Shown here: one piece after another, positions 1 to 9,359 of the stretch
Numbering within the stretch: the first letter of the stretch is position 1
Layout of the letters: each line of letters begins with the position of its first letter
Source of the DNA: Microbacterium abyssi
GTDB taxonomy: Bacteria > Actinomycetota > Actinomycetes > Actinomycetales > Microbacteriaceae
DNA length: 64,000 nucleotides
NCBI RefSeq assembly: GCF_015277895.1
Contig: NZ_CP063815.1
Coordinates: forward strand, 248,001 to 312,000
Direction: 5' to 3'
Notes under the pieces: generated by a model
Told to the model about the DNA's origin: nothing
What the model saw: the letters and a program-made list of their open reading frames with translations, nothing else
The model's database searches: none
Made by a program: the position numbers and the translations under genes

Positions 1-1688
1 CCGCGCGCGAGGAACTCCTGCTGGCTCAGTACCGCGCGCGGGTCGTCGAGCGTCGACTCCACGATCGAGATCATGTCGAGGGCGTAGGTGGCGGCATCCG
101 CATCGAGCAGCTCGAAAGCGGCCAGTGCGAACGGCGACAGCGGCTGGTTCAGCGCGAAGTTGGGCTGCAGATCGACGGTGAGGCGGATCTCGGTGCGGCC
201 GCTGATCTCGTCGAACCGCTGCTCGACGATCCCCGACTCCCGCAGCGTGCGGTAGATGCCGAGCGCGCGCAGCGCGAGGAGTCGCTGACGTGCACGCGGT
301 TCGTGGTTGTCGTATACCAGCGCGCGCATATTGGCGAACACATCGCCGCCGCGGCCGATGACGTTGAGCATCATCGCGCTGGTGATCTGCATGTGCGAGG
401 TCAGCGTCTCGGGATCGGCATCCACGAGCTTGCGGAAAGAGGGCTCGCCCCACGACACGAACCCGTCCGGGGCTTTCTTGCGGATGAGCTTGCGCTTCTT
501 CTTCGGGTCGTCGCCGGCCTTCCTGATCGCCGCCGCGTTCTCCGACTCGTGCTCCGGCGCCTGTGCGACGACCGTGCCGGCGGTGTCGTATCCGGCCCGG
601 CCCGCGCGTCCGGCGATCTGATGGAACTCGCGGGCGTTCAGCTGCCGCATCCGCGTGCCGTCGAACTTCGTCAGCGCCGTCAGCAGCACCGTGCGGATCG
701 GCACGTTGATGCCGACGCCGAGCGTGTCGGTGCCGCAGATGACGCGCAGCAGGCCGCGCTGTGCGAGCTGCTCGACGAGCCGGCGGTATTTCGGCAGCAT
801 CCCGGCGTGATGCACGCCGATGCCGGCGCGCAGGAACCTCGACAGTGTCTTGCCGAACGCCGTCGTGAAGCGGAACTCGCCGATCAGCGCCGCGATCTCG
901 TCCCGCTGCTCCCGCGTGGCGATCTTCGTGCTCGACAGCGCCTGCGCGCGCTCCATCGCGGCGGCCTGCGAGAAGTGCACGACATAGATCGGCGCCTGCC
1001 CGGTCCTGAGCAGGTCCTCGACGGTCTCGTGGATCGGCGTGAGCTCGTAGTAGAAGTGCAGCGGCACCGGCCGCTCGACCCCCGTCACGGTCGCGGTCTC
1101 GCGCCCGGTGCGACGGGTCAGATCCTCGGCCAGCTCGGTGACGTCGCCGAGTGTGGCCGACATCAGGACGAATTGCGCCTGCGGCAGTGTCAGCAGGGGA
1201 ACCTGCCACGCCCACCCGCGATCGGGGTCGGCGTAGAAGTGGAACTCGTCCATCACGACCTGGCCGACTTCGGCCGACGGGCCTTGCCGCAGGGCGATGT
1301 TCGCGAGGATCTCGGCGGTGCAGCAGATGATCGGGGCCTCCGCGTTGACCGACGAATCCCCGGTGACCATGCCGACGTTGTCCGGCCCGAAGATGTCGAC
1401 CAGCGCGAAGAACTTCTCGCTCACGAGAGCCTTGATCGGCGCCGTGTAGTAGCTGCGGCGGCCTTCGACGAGTGCGGCGAAGTGCGCCCCGATCGCGACG
1501 AGCGACTTCCCGGTTCCGGTAGGGGTCGACAGGATCAGGTTGTTGCCCGAGACGATCTCGATGACCGCCTCGTCCTGGGCGGGGTACAGCTGGATGCCGG
1601 TCGACTCCGCCCATTCCACGAACGCCGTGTAGACGGCATCGGCATCGGAGCCGTCGGGAAGGGTGGCCGGGTCGAGAAGCGAAGGCAT
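1..1688 (-). CDS. DEAD/DEAH-box RNA helicase (DUF3516-type), C-terminus cut by window edge
   Basis: The visible 562 residues are a superfamily 2 helicase. Walker A PTGTGKS lies near residues 56-62, the Walker B box reads DEFH, motif III is SAT, and motif VI reads HQIAGRAGRAGYDTAG. After the two RecA-like domains comes a long C-terminal stretch like that of actinobacterial helicases annotated with DUF3516. It probably remodels RNA in the cytoplasm; the substrate is unknown. The start is the ATG whose complement is at 1686-1688. The frame is still open at position 1, so the C-terminus is missing. It lies downstream of the amino-sugar operon on the same strand, but a hairpin separates them, so cotranscription is doubtful. 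Confidence 0.88.
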   Translation of the reverse strand, partial: MPSLLDPATLPDGSDADAVYTAFVEWAESTGIQLYPAQDEAVIEIVSGNNLILSTPTGTGKSLVAIGAHFAALVEGRRSYYTAPIKALVSEKFFALVDIFGPDNVGMVTGDSSVNAEAPIICCTAEILANIALRQGPSAEVGQVVMDEFHFYADPDRGWAWQVPLLTLPQAQFVLMSATLGDVTELAEDLTRRTGRETATVTGVERPVPLHFYYELTPIHETVEDLLRTGQAPIYVVHFSQAAAMERAQALSSTKIATREQRDEIAALIGEFRFTTAFGKTLSRFLRAGIGVHHAGMLPKYRRLVEQLAQRGLLRVICGTDTLGVGINVPIRTVLLTALTKFDGTRMRQLNAREFHQIAGRAGRAGYDTAGTVVAQAPEHESENAAAIRKAGDDPKKKRKLIRKKAPDGFVSWGEPSFRKLVDADPETLTSHMQITSAMMLNVIGRGGDVFANMRALVYDNHEPRARQRLLALRALGIYRTLRESGIVEQRFDEISGRTEIRLTVDLQPNFALNQPLSPFALAAFELLDADAATYALDMISIVESTLDDPRAVLSQQEFLAR

Positions 1689-1708
1689 GATCCTTCGATC
1701 ATCCCTCA

Positions 1709-1737
1709 TGCGCCACCGGCGACGGGGCGGTGGCGCA
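1709..1737 (-). terminator. Hairpin between kinase gene and helicase gene
   Basis: TGCGCCACC at 1709-1717 pairs perfectly with GGTGGCGCA at 1729-1737 around an 11-base loop. It sits in the 57-bp gap after the kinase stop codon. There is no clear T-tract, so it may be a weak terminator or a processing structure. Confidence 0.5.
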
Positions 1738-1745
1738 AGGCGTTC

Positions 1746-2693
1746 TCAACCCTGTGCGAAAACTTCCAGGAATGGCGGGTTCGAGCGAAGGTCGACTTCG
1801 AGCGCAAGGCGCAGTGCACCATGGGCGGAAGAGGCGAGGGGCTCTACAACAATCGCGTCAGGCCGCGCGGCGAGAAGCTCCGAACGGAACGACTCGAGAA
1901 CGAGGTCGCCCGCGGCGAAGACGCCGCCGGCCCACGAGAACACCGGACCGACGTCGCGCGCTGCGGCCGCGGCGGTCAGCGCCAGGTGCCGGCCGGCTTC
2001 GCGCCAGATCGCCTGAGCGATCGCGTCGCCGGCGCGCGCGGCGTCTGCGACAGCCGGCGCGAACTGTCCGAACAGGATCGCCGGGGCGCTTGATGCGTAC
2101 AGCTGACGAACGAGGCGGTCGGTGCCGTCGAAGCGATCGATGAGTGAGTCGAGCAGCATCATCGACCCGCCGCGACGGCCGTCTGCGGCGTGCATGGCCG
2201 CGCGCAGTCCGCGCTGACCGATCCATGCGCCGCCACCCTGGTCGCCGAGAAGGAGGCCCCAGCCGTCGGCACGCACCCATGCCGTGTCGTGGTCTGTTCC
2301 GAGCGCGATCACGCCGGTGCCGGCGGCGACGACGGTGCCCGATCTGAGGCCCAGAGCGCCGACGTGCGACGTGTACGCATCGGCGGCGAGCACCACGCGA
2401 CGTGCGCCGAGCTGCGACAGAAGCATGTCGGCCAGACGGCGCGGTGAGTCGACGAGGTCGGGAAAACCGGCCATTCCGATGGTCACCGCATCGATCGTGG
2501 GAGAGCTCTCCGAGAGCTGGGCCCGCACCTTTGCTCCCAGCAGGCGCGCGAGCGCCTCGACATCGACATGCCCGTTGAGTCGGGGCAGCGGTTCCTCGGT
2601 GACGATATCCGCTCTCACGCCATCGAGGAGCGTTGCGATCCGGATTCCACTTGCTCCGACGTCGATTCCGACCGCTCCCTGCGTCGGGCTCAT
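1746..2693 (-). CDS. BadF/BadG-family amino-sugar kinase (GlcNAc and/or MurNAc kinase)
   Basis: A 315-residue ASKHA-fold kinase. The N-terminal phosphate loop reads GIDVGASG, the second phosphate motif AGTGVIALGTD, and the GWGLLLGDQGGGAWIG block is typical of N-acetylglucosamine kinases of the BadF/BadG family. It would phosphorylate a free amino sugar at C6 in the cytoplasm using ATP. Its start overlaps the murQ stop by 4 bp (ATGA), and murQ likewise overlaps the GH89 gene, so the three are translationally coupled. In clostridia a BadF-family enzyme next to murQ (MurK) accepts both GlcNAc and MurNAc. That precedent makes MurNAc a candidate substrate here, but the sequence alone cannot decide. 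Confidence 0.85.
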   Translation of the reverse strand: MSPTQGAVGIDVGASGIRIATLLDGVRADIVTEEPLPRLNGHVDVEALARLLGAKVRAQLSESSPTIDAVTIGMAGFPDLVDSPRRLADMLLSQLGARRVVLAADAYTSHVGALGLRSGTVVAAGTGVIALGTDHDTAWVRADGWGLLLGDQGGGAWIGQRGLRAAMHAADGRRGGSMMLLDSLIDRFDGTDRLVRQLYASSAPAILFGQFAPAVADAARAGDAIAQAIWREAGRHLALTAAAAARDVGPVFSWAGGVFAAGDLVLESFRSELLAARPDAIVVEPLASSAHGALRLALEVDLRSNPPFLEVFAQG

Positions 2694-3571
2694 ATCTTGC
2701 TCATGGCGCGTCGTACCGATCCCGTTTCGTGCAGAGCCTTTGTGGCGGAATCCACCGTACCGCCGGTGAGAAGGGCGATGAGCGCTACCGGCACCCGTCC
2801 CGCGGCCTCATCGAGAACTTCACGGCATCGCGCCTCGGGCGCCTCCGATGCCTCGACCAGAATCTGTATCGCGCGCTCGCGCAGTTTCCGGTTCGTCGCG
2901 ACCATCTCGATCATCAGGTTCGAGTATGTGCGACCGAGGCCGATCATGACAGCGCTGGAGAACGCGTTTAGCGCGACCTTCGTCGCTGTTCCTGCCTTCA
3001 TGCGCGTCGAGCCGGTGATGGGTTCGGGACCGGTGTCGAGGGCGACGAGGATGTCGGCGAGCGCGCCGAGGTCGCTCGCCGGGTCGTTCGTGACGAGCGC
3101 GGTGAGCGCGCCCTGCGCCCTGGCTGAGGCGAGGGCGCCCTTCACATATGGCGTCAGGCCCGATGCTGTGATCCCGACGACGACGTCGTCGCCGGTCACC
3201 TCCGTGGCGTCCCGCGCTCCGGCGTCTTCGGCATCTTCTTCGTCGATCGAGGAATCGGCCAATGCGGCCGGCCCGCCGGGAAAGTGAGCGATCACGCGAT
3301 CGCGCGGATAGCCGTATGTCGGGTTCAGCTCGGTGGCGTCGAGCACCGCCAGCCGACCGGATGCACCGGCGCCGAAATAGTGCAGGCGCCCTCCAGCAGC
3401 CAGGCGCTCGCGTGCGCCATCGACGAGCTTCGCCAGGGAGGGGATCGCGCTGCGCACAGCCGTGACGGCGACGGAATCCTCGTGGACGATCATCTCAAGA
3501 GCCCGCGCGCTGTCGACGAGGTCGATGTCGGTCGTCGCGGGATTGCGTTGCTCCGTCGGCCGATCGATCAT
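2690..3571 (-). CDS. murQ: N-acetylmuramic acid 6-phosphate etherase
   Basis: A 293-residue SIS-domain lyase, the usual length for MurQ. Diagnostic stretches include FGAGASGRLAVLDATEL near the N-terminus and TGSTRMKAGTATK in the middle. The enzyme removes the D-lactyl ether from MurNAc-6-phosphate, giving GlcNAc-6-phosphate and D-lactate. It is the second gene of a coupled trio, overlapping by 4 bp both the upstream GH89 gene and the downstream kinase. In other bacteria MurQ serves peptidoglycan-sugar recycling with a PTS or the AnmK kinase; neither is visible here, so the adjacent BadF-type kinase probably supplies the phosphorylated substrate. Confidence 0.93.
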   Translation of the reverse strand: MIDRPTEQRNPATTDIDLVDSARALEMIVHEDSVAVTAVRSAIPSLAKLVDGARERLAAGGRLHYFGAGASGRLAVLDATELNPTYGYPRDRVIAHFPGGPAALADSSIDEEDAEDAGARDATEVTGDDVVVGITASGLTPYVKGALASARAQGALTALVTNDPASDLGALADILVALDTGPEPITGSTRMKAGTATKVALNAFSSAVMIGLGRTYSNLMIEMVATNRKLRERAIQILVEASEAPEARCREVLDEAAGRVPVALIALLTGGTVDSATKALHETGSVRRAMSKI

Positions 3572-5742
3572 GACCGGTGCTCCGTCTTCTCTCGTGTCGT
3601 GTCGCCTCGCGGTCGCACCAGGGTGCGATAGATCTCATCGAATCGCAGGAGAGCGGCGCGGGTCAGCGTGGTGATGTCGTCGGCTGTCCGCGGTGCTTCG
3701 CGCACGCCGGTTTCGATGAACTCGCGCCACACCTCGTCGAGCCGTCGTTCGAGGTCGTCGCCGTCGTACTCGAACCAGGCCTGCCACCGGTGCCGGTAGT
3801 AGCCGAGGAGGCCGTGCCAGGCGCGTGCCGAGTAGTCGTCGAGCTGACGGCGCGGCTCGTTGTTCCAGCTGGTGAGGATCTGACGCGAGGCTCGGATGGA
3901 GACTTCGTCGCTCGACGGCGACCCATCGGTGCCGCCGAGCCATGTGGACAGGCGGAGCTCCGGCCGGGTCGCCAGCACGGCATCGAGCGCATCAATGACG
4001 GCGAGCACCTCTTTCGCCTGAGCCGGGTTGCCGAGAGCCTCGGCCGCGGACCGATTCGCCCGTGCGGCGACGGCGTCGAACAGCCGGCTCGCCCACGCGA
4101 TCGTCGCATCGGCGAGGTCGTGGCCAAGAGGCCCGGCCACCAGGTCGGCATTCGTCTCCGCGGCGCTCGCGAACAGCGCGACCGCCTGTTGAAGTCGGGC
4201 GGGGTCGAACCAGACGAGAGACTGCACCGAATCTTCGACGACCGCGGCGCCGGGCGCCAGAGCGGTCGTCGGCCTCCTCGTCATCAACCCCAGGAAGTCC
4301 TCCGGAAATACCCTCTGACCGCTCGGACTGTAGACGGTGTCGAGCAGTGCCTGCCACGCCTCGACGGCATCCGGCATCGCGCGCCCGTAGCGTTCGACGG
4401 CGAACCGGGCCGTCCATGTCCGCACATCAGGGATCTCCGCCCAGGCGAGATCGGCGACCAGCTCGAAGAAGTAGGGGTTGTTGCGCGTCGCCTCCATCGT
4501 CAGGCCCAGTCCGACGGGGCCTCTTCCGCTGTCGCGTGCCCTTTCGAACTCGTCGACGGCTTTCTGGACATCGCCGATCGGCTCGCTGCGTCCGCCGAAG
4601 TTGAGCAGAGCACACCACATCCATGGACGGCCGAAGAAGCCGTCGAAGGATTCCCACTGCGGGTCTTCCTCCGCCCACAGGTCGAGCACGATGAGCTTGT
4701 TCGGCGGAATCGCTTCGAGGAATGCCCGTACCCGCTCCGCCGACCAGAACTCCGGCTGGTAGGAGAACGGCCACGACTGCAGCACCCAGGTCGCATCCGG
4801 GTCGACGTCGACGAGCGAACCGAGCAGGGCATCGGCGACGATCGCGGGGTAATCGACGCTGTCGTCGACCGGGAGCATTTCGATGAAGGGATCGGCGGCG
4901 TACAGGTGGTCGGTTCCGAAGCGTGCCTGCTGCGCTCGGGCGATGGCGGTTGCGACTTCCGCGAAGGCCGGATCGCCGGGGTGCAGCACATGCGTCGTGA
5001 ACCCCTGCCATTCGCGAGGGGTGACGCGATCGGCGAAAAGCTCGCGTGGCACGTTCCCGTTGAAGGCGGGTAGCACCGGCGTCATTCCGAGTGAACGCTC
5101 GCGATCGAGGATGCGACGCCCGAGCTGTGCGCGAGCGTCGATCTGCTCACGTGTGGGCGAGCCGATCGCCGAATCCAGGTTGCCCATCAGCGTGAAGGCC
5201 GCATACGCATCGGCTCCGATGAAGCGGAGTGCGTCCTGCTCGCTCAGTCCGAGCTCTCGGTACGCGTCGAGCAGCACGGCCTCATGGCCGGTGGCGGCGA
5301 GCGGAAGAGTGACGCCGTGCAGCGCCATCCAGTCGATCTCGCGCTCCCACTGCTCCCACGTCCAATGGGCCATGGTGTAGCTGAACGTGCAGAAGTTGAA
5401 GATGTACTGCTGCGATACGCGGGCCTCCCTCTCTACGGGCGGCACGTCGGGGATGGTCGCCACCCGAACCGGAAGCGCTGTGTCCCAGTGAACAGCCACG
5501 CCCGCGATCTCGCGCAGGAAGCTGTGAACGGCCACGCACGCGCTCACGGCATCGGTGGCCGCGATCGTCAACGCGCCAGCGGTCGCACTGTAGTGGTATC
5601 GCCGGCCGGGCGCTGTCAGGCGGCGCACGATGAGGCGGCCGGGCAGGCCGCCCGTGACGCGGGTGACGAGGGCGGCGACAGCATCGGCCCAGGGGGCCTC
5701 TTCGACATCGAATTCGTATGGCATCGGGGCGATGCTATCCAC
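3568..5742 (-). CDS. Alpha-N-acetylglucosaminidase, glycoside hydrolase family 89
   Basis: A 724-residue GH89 (NAGLU-like) enzyme that releases terminal alpha-linked GlcNAc. The likely acid/base Glu is E288 in DPFIEMLP, and the likely nucleophile is E417 in GLTMEATRNN. Their spacing of 129 residues closely matches human NAGLU (E316 and E446). The N-terminal region has the small NAGLU alpha/beta domain and the C-terminus is helical. No signal peptide or membrane anchor is visible, so it should act in the cytoplasm on imported saccharides. The GTG at 5742 has no obvious ribosome site and may be leaderless; an ATG at 5724 is the alternative. It is first gene of the trio with murQ and the kinase. 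Confidence 0.9.
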   Translation of the reverse strand: MDSIAPMPYEFDVEEAPWADAVAALVTRVTGGLPGRLIVRRLTAPGRRYHYSATAGALTIAATDAVSACVAVHSFLREIAGVAVHWDTALPVRVATIPDVPPVEREARVSQQYIFNFCTFSYTMAHWTWEQWEREIDWMALHGVTLPLAATGHEAVLLDAYRELGLSEQDALRFIGADAYAAFTLMGNLDSAIGSPTREQIDARAQLGRRILDRERSLGMTPVLPAFNGNVPRELFADRVTPREWQGFTTHVLHPGDPAFAEVATAIARAQQARFGTDHLYAADPFIEMLPVDDSVDYPAIVADALLGSLVDVDPDATWVLQSWPFSYQPEFWSAERVRAFLEAIPPNKLIVLDLWAEEDPQWESFDGFFGRPWMWCALLNFGGRSEPIGDVQKAVDEFERARDSGRGPVGLGLTMEATRNNPYFFELVADLAWAEIPDVRTWTARFAVERYGRAMPDAVEAWQALLDTVYSPSGQRVFPEDFLGLMTRRPTTALAPGAAVVEDSVQSLVWFDPARLQQAVALFASAAETNADLVAGPLGHDLADATIAWASRLFDAVAARANRSAAEALGNPAQAKEVLAVIDALDAVLATRPELRLSTWLGGTDGSPSSDEVSIRASRQILTSWNNEPRRQLDDYSARAWHGLLGYYRHRWQAWFEYDGDDLERRLDEVWREFIETGVREAPRTADDITTLTRAALLRFDEIYRTLVRPRGDTTREKTEHRS

Positions 5743-5814
5743 AAGAACTTAGTTTTGTACAGTCCGTATGTATGTTACGGTGACCAAGAATTGCCAATGA
5801 AGTCAGGGAGACTC
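5743..5814. promoter_or_regulatory. Divergent promoter region between GH89 operon and ROK-transporter operon
   Basis: This 72-bp stretch is clearly AT-richer than its surroundings and must hold promoters for both directions. A possible plus-strand pair is TTAGTT, 16 bp, then TATGTT. ACAAGAACTTAGTTTTGT at 5741-5758 has weak dyad symmetry (ACAA/TTGT ends) and is a candidate ROK operator. AGGGAG just before 5815 is the ribosome site of the ROK gene. All assignments are by eye. Confidence 0.4.
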
Positions 5815-7080
5815 GTGCGCACCCAAGTCGCTGTCGACACGCAGATCATGCGAGGTATCAACGCCTCCGCCATCCTCAGCGTGCTGCGCACCGAAGAGCG
5901 GATGAGCGTTTCGGACCTCTCCCGGCGAACCGGAATCTCGCGTCAGGCCGTCACGCGCTCGCTGACGGCTCTCGAGACCGCGGGCTTGGTCGCCTTCAGT
6001 AAGCCCGATGCCGCCGAACCGCGATCAGGCCGCCCCGCGCAGCTGGTCAGGTTTCGCGCGGAAGCGGGTGTCGTGCTCGGCGCGTCGGTCACGCCGCGGG
6101 AGGTCCGGGTGGTCATCGCCGATCTTGGCGGGACGATAACGAGCGATCGGGTGGTCGCGATGTCGGCCGACGACCCGGTGAAGTCGGTTACCGAGGCGAT
6201 CGCCCTGGCGCTGGAGAGTGCAGAGGCGTCGAGCGGCGATGTCTGGGCCGCCACGATCGGTTCGCCCGGCATCGTCGACACCGACCTCGGGGAGGTGCGC
6301 TTCATCCCCAGTCTTAGCGCCCTGCAGGGCGACGTGCTCGTGCGCGCCGTCGCGGGTGCGCTGGAATGTCCGGTCGAGATCGACAACGACCTGAACCTCG
6401 CCACCGAGGGCGAGCTCTGGCGCGGCGATCTGCATGACGTCTCGTCGATGGTGCTGATCGAATGGGGAGAGCGGGTCGGCGCCGGGCTGGTGCTGAACGG
6501 CGCGCTCCATCGCGGAGCCTCCAACGACGCCGGCGACGTCGGCTTCATCCCCGTGCTGACCCAGGTCGGTGAGCCTCCCACTGTCCTGCCGGGACAGACG
6601 CTCGGACCATTCGAGAACTGGGTCGGCGCACGGGCGATCATCTCCGCCGCAGAGCGCGCCGCCGAAGAGGCATCCGACGCCGACCTCCTCGCCGCCCTCG
6701 ACGGCAGCGACGACGCCTCCGGGCTCGATACGGTGCTCAGGGCCGTCGCCGAGGGGGACGACGCCGCGCTTCGGGCGATCGAGGTCATCGCCGGGCGCTT
6801 CGCGTCCGGGCTGACTGTCATCCGTGCCCTCATCGATCCGCAGCTCGTGCTCATCGGCGGACCAGTGGCCGGCTTCGGTGACGTGCTCGTGAACGCCCTG
6901 CGCGAAGCCCTCGAGCAATCCGTCCTCAATCCTCCCGCGATCGAGCTCTCGGCGCTGGGCGACGACGCGATCGTCCACGGAGCGATCCATCGCGCCCTCG
7001 AGCACGTGCAATCGACTCGCTTCGCTCCGTTCGAGATGACCGAACGGGCGAAGCCCCAAGCCAGGCACCACAGCAGGTAA
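5815..7080 (+). CDS. ROK-family transcriptional regulator of the amino-sugar locus
   Basis: A 421-residue NagC/XylR-type protein. Residues about 15-65 form a winged helix (SVSDLSRRTGISRQAVTRSL) and the rest is a ROK sugar-binding domain with an IDNDLNLATEGELW block. I chose the GTG at 5815 because AGGGAG lies five bases upstream; an in-frame ATG at 5797 has no such site. The Cys-rich zinc motif usual in ROK proteins (CxCGxxGC) is not visible, and the domain has almost no cysteine, so sugar kinase activity is unlikely. It is divergent from the GH89 operon and leads the transporter genes, so it probably controls both and senses an amino sugar or its phosphate. Confidence 0.88.
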   Translation: MRTQVAVDTQIMRGINASAILSVLRTEERMSVSDLSRRTGISRQAVTRSLTALETAGLVAFSKPDAAEPRSGRPAQLVRFRAEAGVVLGASVTPREVRVVIADLGGTITSDRVVAMSADDPVKSVTEAIALALESAEASSGDVWAATIGSPGIVDTDLGEVRFIPSLSALQGDVLVRAVAGALECPVEIDNDLNLATEGELWRGDLHDVSSMVLIEWGERVGAGLVLNGALHRGASNDAGDVGFIPVLTQVGEPPTVLPGQTLGPFENWVGARAIISAAERAAEEASDADLLAALDGSDDASGLDTVLRAVAEGDDAALRAIEVIAGRFASGLTVIRALIDPQLVLIGGPVAGFGDVLVNALREALEQSVLNPPAIELSALGDDAIVHGAIHRALEHVQSTRFAPFEMTERAKPQARHHSR

Positions 7081-7102
7081 CGCATCCAACGAAGGAGAAA
7101 TC

Positions 7103-8428
7103 ATGCAGTCACACGCACGTCGTATTCGACGCGGTGCGACGGTCGTCGCGGCCGGCACGGCTTTCGCTATCGCGCTCAGCGCATGCGCGTCGTCGGGAGG
7201 CAGCCCCGCTGACTCCGTCGATGTGTCGACGGAGATCACTACCGATCCCGTGACGCTGACGCTGTCGTACACTGACGACCCGCCCGCGCAGGCACTGATC
7301 GACGGGTTCACGACGAAGTACCCGAACGTCACGATCGAGGCTCAGCAGACGCCGTTCACCGACTACGTCAAGGCGATCAAGCTCTCGATGTCGTCGAGCA
7401 CGCCGCCGGACATTGCCCAGTACAACCCCGGCGCGATGCGCTCGCTCATCCCCGGTGGGCTCGTGCTCGACCTGGCGCCTTGGGCGGACGCCTACGGCTG
7501 GGACGACAAGTTCCCGGCTTCGAGCCTCGAAGTGCTGACCTCGGACACCGACGCGAAGTCGTTCGGCGAGGGCGGCCTGTACGCCGCACCCGGTGCGCTC
7601 TCCGTGCTCGGCGTGTACTACAACCAGGATCTGCTCGAGCAGGCGGGCATCACTGAGCCGCCGGCGACGCTCGCCGACTTCGAAGATCAGCTCGGACAGC
7701 TGGCCGACGCCGGGATCCAGCCGCTCAGTGTCGCCGGTCTCGAGGTGGGCACGATCCACGTCTGGGGCGCACTGCTGAACGTGATCGGCGACCCCGACGC
7801 GTACCGCGATTGGGTGTTCGGACGATCGGGCGCGACCATCGAGACGCCGGGGGCGCTGGAAGCGACCAACGTGCTCGTCGACTGGATCGAGCAGGGATAC
7901 ATCTCCGAGTCGGCGAACGCCGTCGGCTATGCCGACGCGCTGGCAGACTTCACCAGCGGGAACGCGGCGTTCCACATCAGCGGCAACTGGGCGGCCTCGG
8001 CGATCGAGACCGAGATGGGCGAGGCGGGTGGGTTCTTCCTCCTGCCCGGCACCGAGGCGGATGCTCCGGCGATCGCATCGGGCGCATCGGTGGCGTACTC
8101 GATCTCCTCGAAGTCGAAGAACGCGAACGTCGCGGCAGCGTTCCTGGACTACCTCTCCTCGCCGGAGGCTGCGGCGATCCAGGTCGAGACCGGGTTCATG
8201 CCGGTCGACGTCACCGCCGATGTGTCGGCCGAGGGCCTGAAGGGACAGATCTCGACCGATTTCGCGAACGTTCTCGCCGGTCAGGGGACTCTTCCGTTCC
8301 CCGACTTCGCGACCCCGGCGATGCTCGACACGTTGATCGCAGGGACCCAGGGCCTGATCAGCAAGCGGATGACTGCTGAGGACTATCTCGCCGAGCTGCA
8401 GAATTCGTGGAACGAGTACCATGGCTGA
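7103..8428 (+). CDS. Sugar ABC transporter substrate-binding lipoprotein (CUT1 type)
   Basis: A 441-residue extracellular solute-binding protein. The N-terminus has a basic stretch, a hydrophobic core and the lipobox LSAC near residue 25, so it should be lipid-anchored on the outer face of the membrane. The mature part has the family-1 solute-binding layout. GGAG precedes the ATG at 7103. It lies 22 bp after the ROK gene and its last 8 bases overlap the first permease gene. Next to GH89, MurQ and an amino-sugar kinase, its likely cargo is an oligosaccharide with alpha-linked GlcNAc or a related amino sugar. The ligand is inferred from context only. Confidence 0.9.
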   Translation: MQSHARRIRRGATVVAAGTAFAIALSACASSGGSPADSVDVSTEITTDPVTLTLSYTDDPPAQALIDGFTTKYPNVTIEAQQTPFTDYVKAIKLSMSSSTPPDIAQYNPGAMRSLIPGGLVLDLAPWADAYGWDDKFPASSLEVLTSDTDAKSFGEGGLYAAPGALSVLGVYYNQDLLEQAGITEPPATLADFEDQLGQLADAGIQPLSVAGLEVGTIHVWGALLNVIGDPDAYRDWVFGRSGATIETPGALEATNVLVDWIEQGYISESANAVGYADALADFTSGNAAFHISGNWAASAIETEMGEAGGFFLLPGTEADAPAIASGASVAYSISSKSKNANVAAAFLDYLSSPEAAAIQVETGFMPVDVTADVSAEGLKGQISTDFANVLAGQGTLPFPDFATPAMLDTLIAGTQGLISKRMTAEDYLAELQNSWNEYHG

Positions 8429-9359
8429 CCTTCTGGTCACTCCGGTCGTCCCGCCGGAGGCACGCGCCTCCGGCGGGACGACCGTCCCCCGCCTCCGCCG
8501 ACGGCGACGGCTGATCGGCCTGCTCTACGTGGCACCGGCGGCGGCCGTATATCTGTACTTCGCCATCTGGCCGACGCTCACGACACTGGGCCTGTCGTTC
8601 ACGACCTGGGACGGCATCGTTCCCGCACGATGGACCGGCATCGACAACTACGTCCGCATCTTCACGGACTCCACGCTGCTCGACGCCATCCTGCACAGCC
8701 TCGTGCTCATCGTGTTCTTCTCGGTCATTCCCGTGATCATCGGTCTCGTCCTCACCGGCTTGCTCACCCAGCGCGTGCGTCGCGGTATGACCTTCTTCCG
8801 CGTCGTCTTCTTCCTTCCCCAGGTGCTCCCGCTCGTCGTCGTGGGCATCACCTGGCGTTGGCTGTACAGCGAGCAGGGTGTGGTCAACCAGTTCCTGTCG
8901 GCCGTCGGGCTCGATGCGATCACGCGCGCCTGGCTCGGCGATTACGACTTCGCGCTCATCGCGCTCGGGCTCATCGGCACCTGGACCATGAGCGGTCTGT
9001 GCATGGTGCTCTTCCTCAGCGGCGCGCAGAAGATCGATCCGCAGTACTTCGAGGCGGCGAAGCTCGACGGCGCCGGAGCGGTCCGTCAGTTCGTCTCCAT
9101 CGCGCTGCCGGAACTGCGCAAGGAGATCACGATCGCCGCGGTGATCACGACGATCGCCGCGTTGGCGAGCTTCGATCTGGTGTTCGTGACGACCGCGGGC
9201 GGTCCCGCCAACCAGACCACCGTGCCCGGACTGCTCGTCTATCGGCTGGCCTTCAACGAAGGCAACATCGGTGGGGCGAGTGCACTCGCCGTCGTGTTGT
9301 CCGTGATCGTCATCGGCATGGTGACCCTCATCCGCTACATCGCCCGGGAGAAGCCGTGA
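8421..9359 (+). CDS. Sugar ABC transporter permease (MalF-like)
   Basis: A 312-residue inner-membrane permease with six predicted helices. The cytoplasmic coupling helix carries the EAA motif EAAKLDGAGAVRQFVSIALP. The short cytosolic N-terminus and lack of a large extracellular insert are typical of most CUT1 MalF-like subunits. It overlaps the binding-protein gene by 8 bp and the next permease gene by 4 bp (GTGA), which indicates one mRNA and translational coupling. No ATPase gene follows, so the pair must use an ATPase encoded elsewhere. Confidence 0.92.
   Translation: MADLLVTPVVPPEARASGGTTVPRLRRRRRLIGLLYVAPAAAVYLYFAIWPTLTTLGLSFTTWDGIVPARWTGIDNYVRIFTDSTLLDAILHSLVLIVFFSVIPVIIGLVLTGLLTQRVRRGMTFFRVVFFLPQVLPLVVVGITWRWLYSEQGVVNQFLSAVGLDAITRAWLGDYDFALIALGLIGTWTMSGLCMVLFLSGAQKIDPQYFEAAKLDGAGAVRQFVSIALPELRKEITIAAVITTIAALASFDLVFVTTAGGPANQTTVPGLLVYRLAFNEGNIGGASALAVVLSVIVIGMVTLIRYIAREKP

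Noticed and set aside
303..2093. A 596-codon plus-strand frame over helicase and kinase genes
   Set aside because: It crosses two well-defined minus-strand genes and a terminator and shows no recognisable domain.
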